Positions 1-9,200 are shown, numbered from the stretch's first letter. The stretch is 16,978 nt of DNA from Tetmemena sp. SeJ-2015 (GCA_027382625.1 JAJKFJ010007030.1:1-16978); one strand, 5' to 3'. The notes: a model not told the origin generated them from the letters alone. Numbers and translations: made by a program.

Positions 1-533
1 TAAGTATGAACTTGGTGTTATTGTGCACGTTCTGAAAGTACTGATTCACTACTCTTGCGAAGTTTTCAATTCTCTTGGAGCGAGTGGGCAAGTCAAGCAC
101 GATAGCATGGATACTGAGATGCATAGCAAAGTTTATCTCTGAGCTAAGGATTGCCTCTGAACGCAGGCGCACGTGCTCGTAAGGTGAGTCACAGTCAGTG
201 AGGTGAGAATTTATCTTTCCCAAGATGAAGTCAGACCAGTAGAAGCTCTTAATGGAAGTGTCTATTAAAATAAGTATGAGAGAAGAGTAGAGATAACGAA
301 AGAATGTTGCTTTTGATTTGCGCAAAAGAATGGTAGTTACCTGAGCGAGTAAGTGCGATGTCTCTGGTTTGAATGGTGGTCTCAGTTCTAAAGTTAGATG
401 CGTGGCAAAGATCGATCAAGATGAAGTCGAAGAACTGCGACTGTTCAGTGATTAGGTTTCTCAAGTTTGAAACTGCGTTGATGTCTCTTCCCACTCTCAA
501 ATCGTAAGGAATCTCTTTTACTTTGAAAGGCAT
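1..533 (-). CDS. PRMT5: PRMT5-type protein arginine methyltransferase, N-terminal part (partial)
   Basis: Symmetric arginine dimethyltransferase of the PRMT5/Skb1 family, which acts on histones and spliceosomal Sm proteins. Only the first ~151 residues are here; the gene runs off the left edge, so the catalytic Rossmann domain is not visible. The start is ATG at 531-533 (MPFKVKEIPYDLRVGRDINA). What is seen matches the N-terminal TIM-barrel: LRVGRDIN (animal PRMT5 has SGRDLN), FDFILIDLCH, QTRDIALTRS, then WSDFILGKINS and RSEAILSSEINFAMHLSIHAIVLDLP, the counterpart of the SEAAMLQELNFGAYLGLPA region. One GT-AG intron (262-340) joins TRS to DTSIKSFYW. No IES is visible in this part, unlike the neighbouring genes. 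The 387-bp gap to GDE is divergent. The family call is confident; orthology within PRMT5 is inferred. Confidence 0.85.
262..340 (-). other. Intron in PRMT5-like gene
   Basis: A 79-bp GT-AG intron on the minus strand (donor gtaact, acceptor tttaatag), phase 1. Its removal joins ALTRS to DTSIKSFYWSDF, as in the PRMT5 family. Confidence 0.8.
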
Positions 534-920
534 AGTAGTTAATATCTGTATATTAAATGTTTTTAATACTGCTCTCGCGAAAATATTTAATGATATTAAT
601 TTTCGAGCCCTTGATTGATCTTAGATATCTCGCCCTTTCTAAAGTAGATTTTGAGACTGGAGCAAAGTTTAAACTATAATTAATGAAAGTGTATGTATCT
701 TGAATGAGAGTGTCCTTGCATGTGTGTGTGTGAGGAGGTATTCCTAGATTATTCACTCTATACAATTTCTTTTAAAATATAGACTAGACTTACTTAAATT
801 ATAAACTAAGAAAACTTTACTTAAACATCAAGTAATAATGAAACAAACATCTCCTATTCCAAATTTTTTATTCCTCATTGCCAATATCTTTCCAGACTCA
901 ATTCTTAACCTGTATTTAGA
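534..920. other. Divergent intergenic region between PRMT5 and GDE genes
   Basis: No gene is supported here. The region is AT-rich, lies between two divergent starts, and should hold both promoters and 5' UTRs. A short (TG)n tract sits at about 718-731. A 70-codon minus-strand ORF (553-765) has no recognisable homology and is treated as chance. No telomere-addition or chromosome-breakage motif was recognised. Confidence 0.5.
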
Positions 921-3900
921 ATGGAGAGTTTAAGCACTTTTAAAGCGCAGCAGCAGGGCAAGAATACGAAGTAGAACGGAGAGACTCAAATCCTAACCAC
1001 AGAGGTTAAAGGCTAGAGTGAAATGCCAGCATTTTACTATCATGCTTAACTCAATGAAGATGGAGAAATTGAGACTGCAGACAAAACAAAGGTGAGTAGA
1101 AGCGAGCAGATTTTTAAGTGATAGATATTGATTATCACAGATTTGTTATAACATTTCTATGTAGTAATTCCTGGTTGCGAAGAACTCAGAGATCAGGTTT
1201 GTGCTAAGGAGAGGCACCAAAGTAGCCTATCACCCAGTGCTGCTTGTTAACAAGCCCATCTACGATACTTCAACAGGAGAAATTCAGTATACAGTCTCAC
1301 AGCCAATGGTTCTGATCATCTTATAAATGCATAGTTTCCTTCTTAAATGGTCCCGACAGGAGTAGATGCAGATCTAGGCGATTACCATTTGATAAATTAC
1401 AGGGAGTCACCAGTGTAGAGTTTGTACCTTGAGAGAGTTCAGCCCTATAACGAAGTAGATACTGTGAACATCGAATTCAGAGTGCACTTCCCCTACTCTG
1501 GCAGCTTCTTCATTCAGATAGAGTACTCTTAGGAGGGTAATAAAGATATCAGAAACTACACACAGCCAGTTTACATCAATGTAGAGCCTGTCATTTCTTA
1601 TAACAATGAAAAAGTCATTTATAGCAGTTATCTATAAAAATTACTTCTTTGAGAGATGAAGAGCTCCAGTGCAAATCACTAAGCATCATCACAGTAGCTT
1701 TTAAACGTGCTTCTCACTTTATATTAACAGTGTTATCGCGATGCCTCGGTCCTCTCCCTCGATGGGAATAAGTGCTTTCTAACATCTCTTAACTGGAATA
1801 TAACGCAGTTCACTACACACCCATCTAGCAGTATGGCTCTTCCTACTCTCACTACTCACTCGCTGACTAGACACTCATAGATGACTTCTACTTCTCACCT
1901 GCTCCGGCAAACTTCGACCGATAATAGAGACTTGAAGAACTTAGAAGAGTAGTAAATCATGCAAGAGAGGAGTATGGCTTACTAGGAATTGTGGACATAG
2001 TGTTGAATCACACAGCTAATAATTCCCCTTGGCTTTTGGAACACCCAGAGTCGGCTTACAACACAGACGATTGCCCTAATCTGTTCCCTGCCTGGCTCTA
2101 TTTAAACTGGTTATAATTTCTGTTGTTCTTAATAATTACTCTTTGATTCAGAGTTGGGAAAGTTCTCCTTGGATTACGCAGATAAGCGAGGCATGAATGA
2201 CTGTCCTGCTGCTCCATTCATCAATAATGAGAGTGACTTGAAACATATCATACAAGTGATCTTTTTAAGTCATTATAACTTGAAGGCTGTGCTTAATGCG
2301 ATTTAGAATAAAGTAATCAGCAGACTCAACTTGCATGAGTTTTTCCTCTTCAACGTGGAGAAGTAAATCAACTTAGCCAGGAACTATCTTAGCTGCTCTT
2401 TATATTTATTCTACATGTATAAGCGGATAAGAGATCTAAGCAAAGTTAAGTGAATTCCAAGCCAAGTTTGACACCAGAAAGTGGTTCTCCTCTGACCATT
2501 ACATGCTTTTGGAGGAGAGATTCCTCTTAAATTTAGGACATGGGCCTGAACGCCACTCAGTGACTTTTAATTACGAGAAAGGAGCTGGCGCCTTCTTCTA
2601 CTTGGCTAATGGAAGAAATGTGGAACGTGCTTGCTAAGAACTGAGAAGTTTGATGCAGAAGCACAACCAAGAGTGGGTCATTAAAGTGTAAGGATTTATG
2701 AAAGAGGCTCTCTCGTGTATTTACAAATATAAGCTAGTTTATATGAGAGTTTTCTTTTATAATTGAATTGAGGGGACTCTGAGATACTTCAAGTTGGAGT
2801 TGAGAGACAAAAACATATAAATATTTCCTGAAGATATAATGAATGAATGTTTATTTGATGGGTTCAGACTGGACAATGCCCACTCTTACATGAATAAGTT
2901 TGCTACTATCTGCTGCAGGTAGCTAGGTCCACCAACCCTGACTTGTACGTCATGGCTGAGCTGTTCACTTCCTCTGCCCTGGCGGATGCTGTGTTCGTGC
3001 AGAAGCTCAACATCAACGGACTGGTGCGCGAGGTCCAGAACACCTACGACACCAAACAGCTGGGAGACTACTTCCACCAGCTCACCTGCCAAGACGCCCC
3101 ACTCGGCAAGATAGATCCCGAGTTTGAAAACATAGATGGCTCCAAGTATAGGATTCTCAAACCAGTCAAGCCTAGTGAGATCCTGTACGACTGCACTCAT
3201 GATAACCCTGCTCCAGTGGAGAAGTTTAGGACGGCTAGGATCGCACTCAGCCATCTTGGAATCATAGGCATGACTGACTGTGCTATCGCATCCAAATTAA
3301 AATATAATATAAAATAAATTAAATTTTATTATGATCCACATGGGGGTATGATTAGCTCATCCCTAAAAACCTAAACGTGGTGTTAGAGAAGCGTCTCTAC
3401 TCAATCCCAGAGTAGGTTGACATCTTCAGACCTGATGGACTAGATCCTCACAAACGCAGACTCTCTAAGATCCTTGAAAAACATGGAGGAGTCAAGCCCT
3501 CCCTCGCTCACCAGTCTTAACTATAAAAATTAGATTGATATAATTATCAAATTTAATTTAAAGTTTAGGTGAAGAATCACTCACCGGAGTGGACACCAGA
3601 GGAAGGAGGATCTTCTCACTCAAGTCAACCAACTGAGTTCGAATATGAGTTCATCTTCTATAATGACTGGGCAAGCCAGGTGCAACTAGCTGGAGAGTTC
3701 AACGCCTGGAAGCCAAGTCACTCTCTCCGCAAAGAAGGCAGGAACAAGTGGACCACTAAAGTCACTCTTCCCATCATTCAGGGACAGCATTAGTAACACA
3801 TTATCATTCATAGAGAGAGACTATATATTTTGAATATCTTATTAATAGTTCGAGTTTACGAATTTAAGTTCGTGGTGAATGGAAAGGACTGGCAGATTAA

Positions 3901-5523
3901 TCCTAATCTTCCTCAAGCTAGAGACAAATCTGGAAACGTGAACAACGTAGTCGTTGTGGGTGGTGGGTCAGCTTCATCATCCATAAGCAATGGATTTGCA
4001 ATTTAGACCAAGGCCGAACCATGGAACATCAAACAGTCAAGTCAGGAGTTCTAGTTCTAAGATATCAGGTACGTGAGAAGGATCTTGAATGAGATTCACT
4101 ACGAATGCACTAGCAGAGACGCTGAAATATTTACTTAGAATAATAATTAAATCTCTAGATATTGGATAGAATATTCTTACACCAGCAAAGTGACTAGGTG
4201 CTAGTAGTGGTGAGGCAGCTAAGCTTAGACCACCAGGATTCTAGTTGTTCACTAGACAAGAGCAAGAGTGAAGTTATCTACGACGCTTATGTGTCAATCA
4301 CGAGACATCCCTACTTCATGGAGGGAGGTGAATACCTCTACCAGACTAGAGTTGAACTACCTGGCTTTATTACTGAAGTAGTGGTCGCTTGCTATTTGGA
4401 AATAGGTTCCACTGCCTTTATAATTGCTCATGTTAGAGGATACTTATTTCTTAATGATGAATGAATTAATTGATTGTAATCAGTTCAATAACGACTAGAA
4501 AGAGATTAAATCAGCAAATGGTTCTCTGAAGGTTTTCAAAGACTTGTCTAAGTTTTGCAGAATCGAGCGCTTGGCTGAGAAGGATGTCCTAATCTTCCAT
4601 ATGCTTCCTCCTTCTTTCACCTGTATACTCAAGACTAAACAGCCTCAATCACAAAAAGAGGCAGCTGAACATTTGAGTCAGCTTGATAAGATATCAACTC
4701 TCACTCTAGCGCAGCAACTGTTCTCGACTACCCCTCTCAGTGGCTTTAACCACCTGCTGTTTAGATGCAACGAGGAGGAGAGAGATATCTCAAACAACCA
4801 GCGAGGTCCCTATGGTCTCTCAAACTACGGGTAGTTCAAATACGCTGGAATAACCTCAGTCATGCACATACTCAGAAGACTCAAGGTTAATGGAGACCTG
4901 GGTCACGAGCTTTATCAAAATGCGAGAGATGGGAATTGGCTGATAGATTACACTATTGATAGATTGAGGTTCATGGGAGGCTATGAGGAACTTGGACGCG
5001 CTATTGATTTCTTAAACGAGTTTATGAGTAGAGTTAAGGGTTTAAATGCCACTTACAAGCCTAAGTACTTGACTAAAGTTATTAAATCTTGCTATTGAAT
5101 TTCACTTAAGTTCATTTTTAGACTAAGGTTATAGATAAGCTTTATAATGCTACACAAATGGAGATACTCTCAAACAGAGTGAGTGATAATTTCATACAAG
5201 GAAACTCAGATATCTTCATTCAGCGCCTTGGTTTGTCACTCATCCAAATGTGGGGTAGGGTTCCCTCAGCCTATTTCTCAAACCACAAGGATTCAATGGC
5301 AGCCGGACTTCCTCATTTCACAACTGGATACATGAGGTGCTGGGGTAGAGATACTTTCATTGCTCTAAGAGGCTTGCTACTTGCTCCGGGTTTCCAAGAG
5401 GAAGCAAAGTAGACCATCCTTTACTTTGCAAAGACCATGAGACACGGACTCATACCCAATCTACACGACATGTGTAACAACACTAGGTACAATGCAAGAG
5501 ATGCCACCTGGTTCTTTATTCAA
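921..5523 (+). CDS. AGL: Glycogen debranching enzyme (GDE/AGL type), interrupted by 14 IESs, C-terminus absent
   Basis: Bifunctional 4-alpha-glucanotransferase / amylo-alpha-1,6-glucosidase that removes branch points during cytosolic glycogen breakdown. The start is ATG 921; one intron lies at 1092-1164. After IES removal about 1272 codons are collinear. Landmarks in order: [36 protein letters not shown] (transferase nucleophile Asp), MAELFTSS (acid/base Glu), CTHDN, STWGYDQLIP, an inserted glycogen-binding module (~713-796), [47 protein letters not shown] and [13 protein letters not shown]. The transferase triad is intact. The frame then meets GTAAGT at 5524 and stops resembling GDE. Several hundred C-terminal residues, including part of the glucosidase site, are not in the window. 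A further ~60-70 residues expected between about 2785 and 2865 are also not recognisable. A pseudogene is unlikely because nearly every frame break is repaired by a direct-repeat deletion. Confidence 0.88.
1092..1164 (+). other. Intron in GDE gene
   Basis: A 73-bp GT-AG intron (donor gtgagt, acceptor ctatgtag), phase 0. It joins ADKTK to [17 protein letters not shown]. Confidence 0.75.
1273..1355 (+). other. IES, pointer ACAGGAG (GDE IES 1)
   Basis: ACAGGAG occurs at 1273-1279 and 1356-1362. Deleting 83 bp joins DTSTG to VDADLGDYH in frame. A shorter pointer, ACAG at 1291-1294 paired with 1356-1359, gives a 65-bp deletion with the same frame, so the left boundary is ambiguous. Confidence 0.65.
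1606..1655 (+). other. IES, pointer ATGAA (GDE IES 2)
   Basis: ATGAA occurs at 1606-1610 and 1656-1660. Deleting 50 AT-rich bp removes an in-frame TGA and gives [18 protein letters not shown]. Confidence 0.8.
1691..1726 (+). other. IES, pointer ACAGT (GDE IES 3)
   Basis: ACAGT occurs at 1691-1695 and 1727-1731. The 36-bp segment is a multiple of three without a stop, but its removal gives [18 protein letters not shown], which aligns without a gap to the conserved GDE block ending KCLGPFDEW. Confidence 0.78.
2096..2138 (+). other. IES, pointer CTCT (GDE IES 4)
   Basis: CTCT occurs at 2096-2099 and 2139-2142. Deleting 43 AT-rich bp restores the frame and gives [19 protein letters not shown], as in the animal block PAWVLDRALWRFS. 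Confidence 0.88.
2258..2299 (+). other. Probable IES, pointer GAT (GDE IES 5)
   Basis: GAT occurs at 2258-2260 and 2300-2302. The 42-bp segment is in frame without a stop. Deletion gives [20 protein letters not shown], which fits the family (IRKIIWEDIFPKLKLWEFF) without a gap. The pointer is only 3 bp. Confidence 0.55.
2375..2459 (+). other. IES, pointer AGCCA (GDE IES 6)
   Basis: AGCCA occurs at 2375-2379 and 2460-2464. Deleting 85 bp with an AT-rich core restores the frame ([17 protein letters not shown]). It also brings the block up to GAGAFF to nearly the same length as in the animal enzyme. Confidence 0.75.
2744..2779 (+). other. Probable IES, pointer TGAGA (GDE IES 7)
   Basis: TGAGA occurs at 2744-2748 and 2780-2784. 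Deleting 36 AT-rich bp removes the in-frame TGA at 2764-2766 and gives [14 protein letters not shown]. An alternative pair, CTCT at 2708 and 2777 (69 bp), also keeps the frame. Confidence 0.6.
2902..2921 (+). other. Very short IES, pointer GCTA (GDE IES 8)
   Basis: GCTA occurs at 2902-2905 and 2922-2925. Deleting only 20 bp restores the frame and gives [20 protein letters not shown], aligning residue for residue with the animal block [20 protein letters not shown]. A competing AGGT repeat (8-bp deletion, 2918/2926) fits less well. Confidence 0.78.
3290..3333 (+). other. IES, pointer ATCCA (GDE IES 9)
   Basis: ATCCA occurs at 3290-3294 and 3334-3338. Deleting 44 bp, almost pure A/T inside, restores the frame and gives DCAIASTWGYDQLIP, the conserved GDE block ASGSTRGYDELVP. 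There is no GT-AG splice site. This is one of the clearest IESs in the window. Confidence 0.92.
3508..3576 (+). other. IES, pointer TCAC (GDE IES 10)
   Basis: TCAC occurs at 3508-3511 and 3577-3580. Deleting 69 strongly AT-rich bp removes the TGA at 3536-3538 and keeps the frame ([15 protein letters not shown]). A 3-bp AAG pair (3494/3572, 78 bp) is a weaker alternative. Confidence 0.68.
3569..4080 (+). other. AMPK-beta-like glycogen-binding module (CBM48 type) within GDE
   Basis: This region codes for an insertion of roughly 80-90 residues plus linkers, not found in the animal enzyme at this position. What is seen: [20 protein letters not shown], then [19 protein letters not shown], then after IES 11 [20 protein letters not shown] and [10 protein letters not shown]. 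The pattern (GEFNxW, KW, YxFKFxVxGxxW, GxxNNxxxV) is that of the AMPK-beta/CBM48 glycogen-binding fold, including the two ligand-binding Trp positions. A Gly/Ser-rich linker and a conserved GDE block ([13 protein letters not shown]) follow. Its role in substrate binding is inferred. Confidence 0.75.
3790..3855 (+). other. IES, pointer TTA (GDE IES 11)
   Basis: TTA occurs at 3790-3792 and 3856-3858. The 66-bp AT-rich segment is in frame without TGA, but deletion gives [20 protein letters not shown], the expected strand pair of the glycogen-binding module. The call rests on domain homology more than on the short pointer. Confidence 0.68.
4126..4169 (+). other. IES, pointer AATATT (GDE IES 12)
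   Basis: AATATT occurs at 4126-4131 and 4170-4175. Deleting 44 AT-rich bp restores the frame and gives [20 protein letters not shown], matching GFIQVYVDQVDEDIVAVTR in animal GDE. Confidence 0.87.
4421..4466 (+). other. IES, pointer TAATTG (GDE IES 13)
   Basis: TAATTG occurs at 4421-4426 and 4467-4472. Deleting 46 AT-rich bp restores the frame ([19 protein letters not shown]). Confidence 0.8.
5071..5120 (+). other. IES, pointer GACTAA (GDE IES 14)
   Basis: GACTAA occurs at 5071-5076 and 5121-5126. Deleting 50 AT-rich bp removes an in-frame TGA and gives [19 protein letters not shown]. Confidence 0.88.
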
Positions 5524-5581
5524 GTAAGTTACTCTAAAGTGATTTAAGACAGAGAGAGACAAAAAATATCATAGTCCCATT

Positions 5582-6173
5582 TCACTGATCTGATATTTCA
5601 AATCTTCTCAGCCAAAGCTTAACTTTCTCAGTGTGCTGTCCATCAACTTCAATTCTGCCCTGCTTCTCCTCCACTGTTGCGTTTGAGCAAATCTTCTTAA
5701 TCTCGCTCTTGAATTCATCAATGTCTCCACTTAGCTTTCTCACAATTGTCACCTTCTTAAGTCCTCCGATCTTGTAGTCAGAGTAGACTGGCAAGTTATT
5801 AGAGTGGGACCTCTCAACCTATAAGAGACAATTAGAAAAACCATCTTATTTTAAAAGCATGATAATAGTCTCTAGCACAATTGTGATCATATTTATGCTT
5901 GAGGGTGATAAAACTTACTTAGAAAGGGATTTCTTAGTTCAATCCGAGTGGCCTGTTGAGTGTATAATCAGGCTCAGGTAGAGATTAAAGTTTGAACTTG
6001 AGGGGTTGAAGAGCCTGAGTGGTCTGGTTGAGCTTTGCCTTGGCCGAAGGATGGAGGTTCCTAATTTTTTGCTGATGCTCTCTGACTATCATGCGCTCTA
6101 TGTATTTGTCAGTGATGTTAGTGTGGCGCATGTTGAGCTTCAAGCCCTTGAACTTTGTGAAATGACTGGCCAT
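5582..6173 (-). CDS. MRPL49: Mitochondrial large-subunit ribosomal protein mL49 (Img2/MRPL49 family)
   Basis: Structural protein of the mitochondrial ribosome large subunit, nuclear-encoded. The start is ATG at 6171-6173 and the stop is TGA at 5582-5584; two exons (6173-5919 and 5818-5582) are split by a 100-bp GT-AG intron and encode 163 residues, close to the usual family size. The diagnostic part is the C-terminal half: PFQVERSHSNNLPVYSDYKI, then LKKVTIVRKLSGDIDEFKSE and GRIEVDGQHTEKVKLWLRRF. This is the Img2 pattern of an R-x-x-NNLPVY strand, TxxRKxxGD, and GxHxxxVKxWL. The first ~60 residues are basic and may include a mitochondrial targeting segment. No IES is seen. The gene converges on the truncated GDE, with only 58 bp between GDE-like coding and its stop, and diverges from the TPR gene across 84 bp. 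Confidence 0.85.
5819..5918 (-). other. Intron in mL49 gene
   Basis: A 100-bp GT-AG intron on the minus strand (donor gtaagt, acceptor cttatag), phase 0. It joins NQEIPFQ to VERSHSNNLPVY. Confidence 0.85.
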
Positions 6174-6257
6174 TGTTAATTAATTTACAATTATTTATAT
6201 TACTTCTATAACCACCCTCCCATTCAATTGATTAAGTTCTATGAGCTTAAATTCGCC
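6174..6257. other. Short divergent promoter region (mL49 / TPR gene)
   Basis: Only 84 AT-rich bp separate the two divergent start codons. Both 5' UTRs and promoters must fit here or overlap coding sequence. No motif was recognised. Confidence 0.5.
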
Positions 6258-9200
6258 ATGTTTGAAATTATCCAATCTTCTATTGAAGTTTTGAAATAAC
6301 GTTACTATAGGCTGCTAGTGTCAGTAGTATACGCACAGACATTATTCTTAGCCAAGGACTTCCACAAGCTGTTTACTTTGCTGCAGTTGGAGTATTCAAA
6401 GGCCCCTCACTACACTTGCTTGCTCTACCTTTATGGGAAGAGTGTCATTCGATCTAAGCAACTGGAATTTTATGGGTCTGGCCTCGGGGCTTTGGAAGAG
6501 ATAACTAGAGCATGCATGAGTCACTTGCATGCAAATGCTCATGTAAGAAGATAAGTAAAGTTTACGTTGAACTTTTAGTTTTACAGAGGCCTTGGATATA
6601 TAGAACTTGGAAAGAAGATTTAAGCCTACAAATGCTTCAAGCTCTATTGCCAAACTGCATCAGACAAGAGTAAGAATTAAACTTGTTATTGTTTATCTAA
6701 ACTTAACCTTTCTCAATTTAGTTTCTAATTATAAGATCGAACAGATAATGCAGTTTCAAAAGAAGATAGACCCTAAGCTGTTTGAAAGGTAAACTTAAGA
6801 TAAAATGCAATGACTTTAAAAGTGTGATCGATATATCTGAGAAACTAAGCAGAATGAATTCTCTTAAAGATACCAAGCTTAAAAAAGAGCTCAGAGATCA
6901 ATAAATATAGCTAATAAATTGATTTTATATTAATTTTTGTAGATCAAAACTTGTTTTATTTGCACTAGAAGCTTTGCGAGTACGATGAGGTAGAAGCAAA
7001 TACTTTTAAGGCAATCTTTGAATACAAAGTTCATGGTAAGCTCTAACACTAACTACTCGATTCTAATCTTAATTTAGACCACCCTCAGGAAGCAGATCAC
7101 CATTTCCAGTAGCTTTTGAGTTCGCACCCTACTAACCTCGACTCTTATTTGGCGTATCTTGATTTCTTGACAGAGATGACAAACTTTAAAGCAGCTCTGG
7201 CTCTGTGTGACAAGATCTAGTCTTTATTAAACGGCAACACCTCACACATATCTACTGGAGATTGGATCCATGCTAACAAAAGGATTTCCTTAGCTATTGA
7301 GCAAGCAGATCGATTAGAAGAGGCGGTGGAGGTGTTCCTAAGTCTAAGAAGCGTGCTGCCCCCAATCGATCTAGTTCAGATCGCCGATCAGAAGTTGCTC
7401 CCATTCGACATAGAGATATACAGAGAAGAGCCACTCAGTGAGAGAAACCAGGCTGGCTTGCTGTTCTCTGAAGACTTAGACCTCAGGAATCTCCCAAGCC
7501 AGGAAATGGAGAATAGTCTATTCGAACGCTCTTTGGAGGAAGTCAAATAGCAAAAAGAGAAACAGACATTCACTAGGTATTCGCAGATCAAGAGAACAGA
7601 AGATAACAAGAATAGGCAATAACAAGACAAAGCCAACTATGAGTAAGAGTAGAATCAGTAGATTGCCAACTTACTATCTAAGGAGTAAATTGAGAAGATT
7701 AAGAGTAAACTGAAGCGAGGGTATTAAGAGCAGTTGATTGAAATAGATGAGTCAGAGTAGGAATTGGGAGCATCTTAAGTTTTGAGAAGAGCTCGAGGGT
7801 TAGATACAATTGATGAGAAGGATGATGAAGATTTCACTAAGAGCTAGATCAATCCAAACTTCTCTTCTACTCTGATAATGAGAATATACATGCTTACTCT
7901 TTTAAAGTATCTATTGATCGGAGATATCAGAGGCAGTAATAGGAGAGTTTTTTAAAACCCTGGTGAAGGTCAAAAGCTAATTTATCAATCAGTATTAAGC
8001 CTTGAGAAAGACTATGAAGAATAAAATGAAGAAGATTCAGTATATAATGCGCCAACTAAAGCAAAGTAGTTGAACACAGATGACAGAAGATTTAAAATAC
8101 TATTTCAATGTATATGATATGTCTTATTAGATTGCTTTAATTCACCAACAAGATACTTTATACAAGTGAGTAGATCATCGAGGAGGAAGATGATGACAAC
8201 TGCACCAGTCTAAACGTGAGCCCCCAAAAATTTAACAGACTAGTAACTGACCAAGACAGCTTGTCAAAGTTCATAATCTAAAAATCCTATTCGCAGTTTA
8301 CTCTCCAAAAGAATGAAAGCTAACTCAGTCTCAGGAATTTGATATTATCTCTCTATATCTTTCTTAATTTGAGAAGAAGTTCTGTGAACAGAAAGAGTAT
8401 ATAGAGAGAATTCGCAGCTGGCATGGCAATAGCAGCTGAGCAAAGCACGCCTACATCCTCATCTTAGCTCATATACTTTGACAAGCTGCTGCAAATCCAT
8501 AACTCTAATAAGAACTTCTAAACCAACAACTCAAATGAGGATGAAGTTTCAACTCACAGCTTTATCAATCGCAGACAGTCAGTGAGGGTAAGTACCTGCT
8601 TTTGTAATTATCGCTTTTAGAGTTCAATGCCTAAGGTAGCAAGACTTTCTCAGCACAAGAATATGCTTAGCCAAAGCAAATTGAGAGACAGTCTGGTCAA
8701 TTCAAGGATCTATATGGATTCGCGGGAGGAGACTCCTCTGAGAGTCCAGCCACAAGGCTATATAACAGATTCTCAAAAGTCACCAAAGCCCTTAGAGATT
8801 CTAAAAGTTGGAGATTTCAATGAGGCTAAGAATTTTGAGAGTGAAGAAGGTCAAGAGGATAATAGCTTTAGTGGAGAGGATTTAGAAGAGGTGGATCTTA
8901 AGGACTAGTATTTCTCAGTGAGCTCAGATCCTAGCTTCTTATTGAATTTAGCTCAGATGATAATGAGAGACAAGAATTTGATCTTTGCAGACATCGCTCT
9001 CTGGTCACTCTACGATTACCTGATTATAGTAACTTATTACAGAGACTTCCAAAAGCCACTTGAGTTTGAGACAAAGCGACTTGGGGCTTTGGTTTTGATG
9101 GCAGAGCTCTTGATAATTTTTGAGGAATTCGAGTAAGATGATTAAAGACACTCTAACCTTTTCATTATAGGAATGCTGAAAAGATTATACTTGAAATCTA

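Noticed and set aside
553..765. 70-codon minus-strand ORF upstream of PRMT5
   Set aside because: It lies in an AT-rich divergent intergenic region with no recognisable homology; length is compatible with chance.
2886..3254. 122-codon minus-strand ORF
   Set aside because: It is the antisense shadow of the well-conserved GDE transferase block (2943-3317); its protein resembles nothing known.
3491..3568. A GT-AG intron (78 bp) instead of GDE IES 10
   Set aside because: The donor would be GTCAAG, unlike the GTAAG/GTGAG donors elsewhere, and the TCAC deletion covers the AT-rich part with a proper pointer.
3507..3585. CTCACC 6-bp repeat as the pointer of GDE IES 10
   Set aside because: Deletion of 73 bp throws the downstream glycogen-binding module out of frame; the overlapping TCAC pair keeps it.
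1092..5120. Paramecium-type TA-bounded IESs
   Set aside because: Pointers are variable in sequence and length (CTCT, ATCCA, ACAGT, GACTAA and others) and many lack a TA dinucleotide, which favours a spirotrich.
921..5523. GDE as a decayed pseudogene with many frameshifts
   Set aside because: Catalytic motifs are intact and nearly all breaks are repaired by deletion between exact direct repeats, which decay would not produce.
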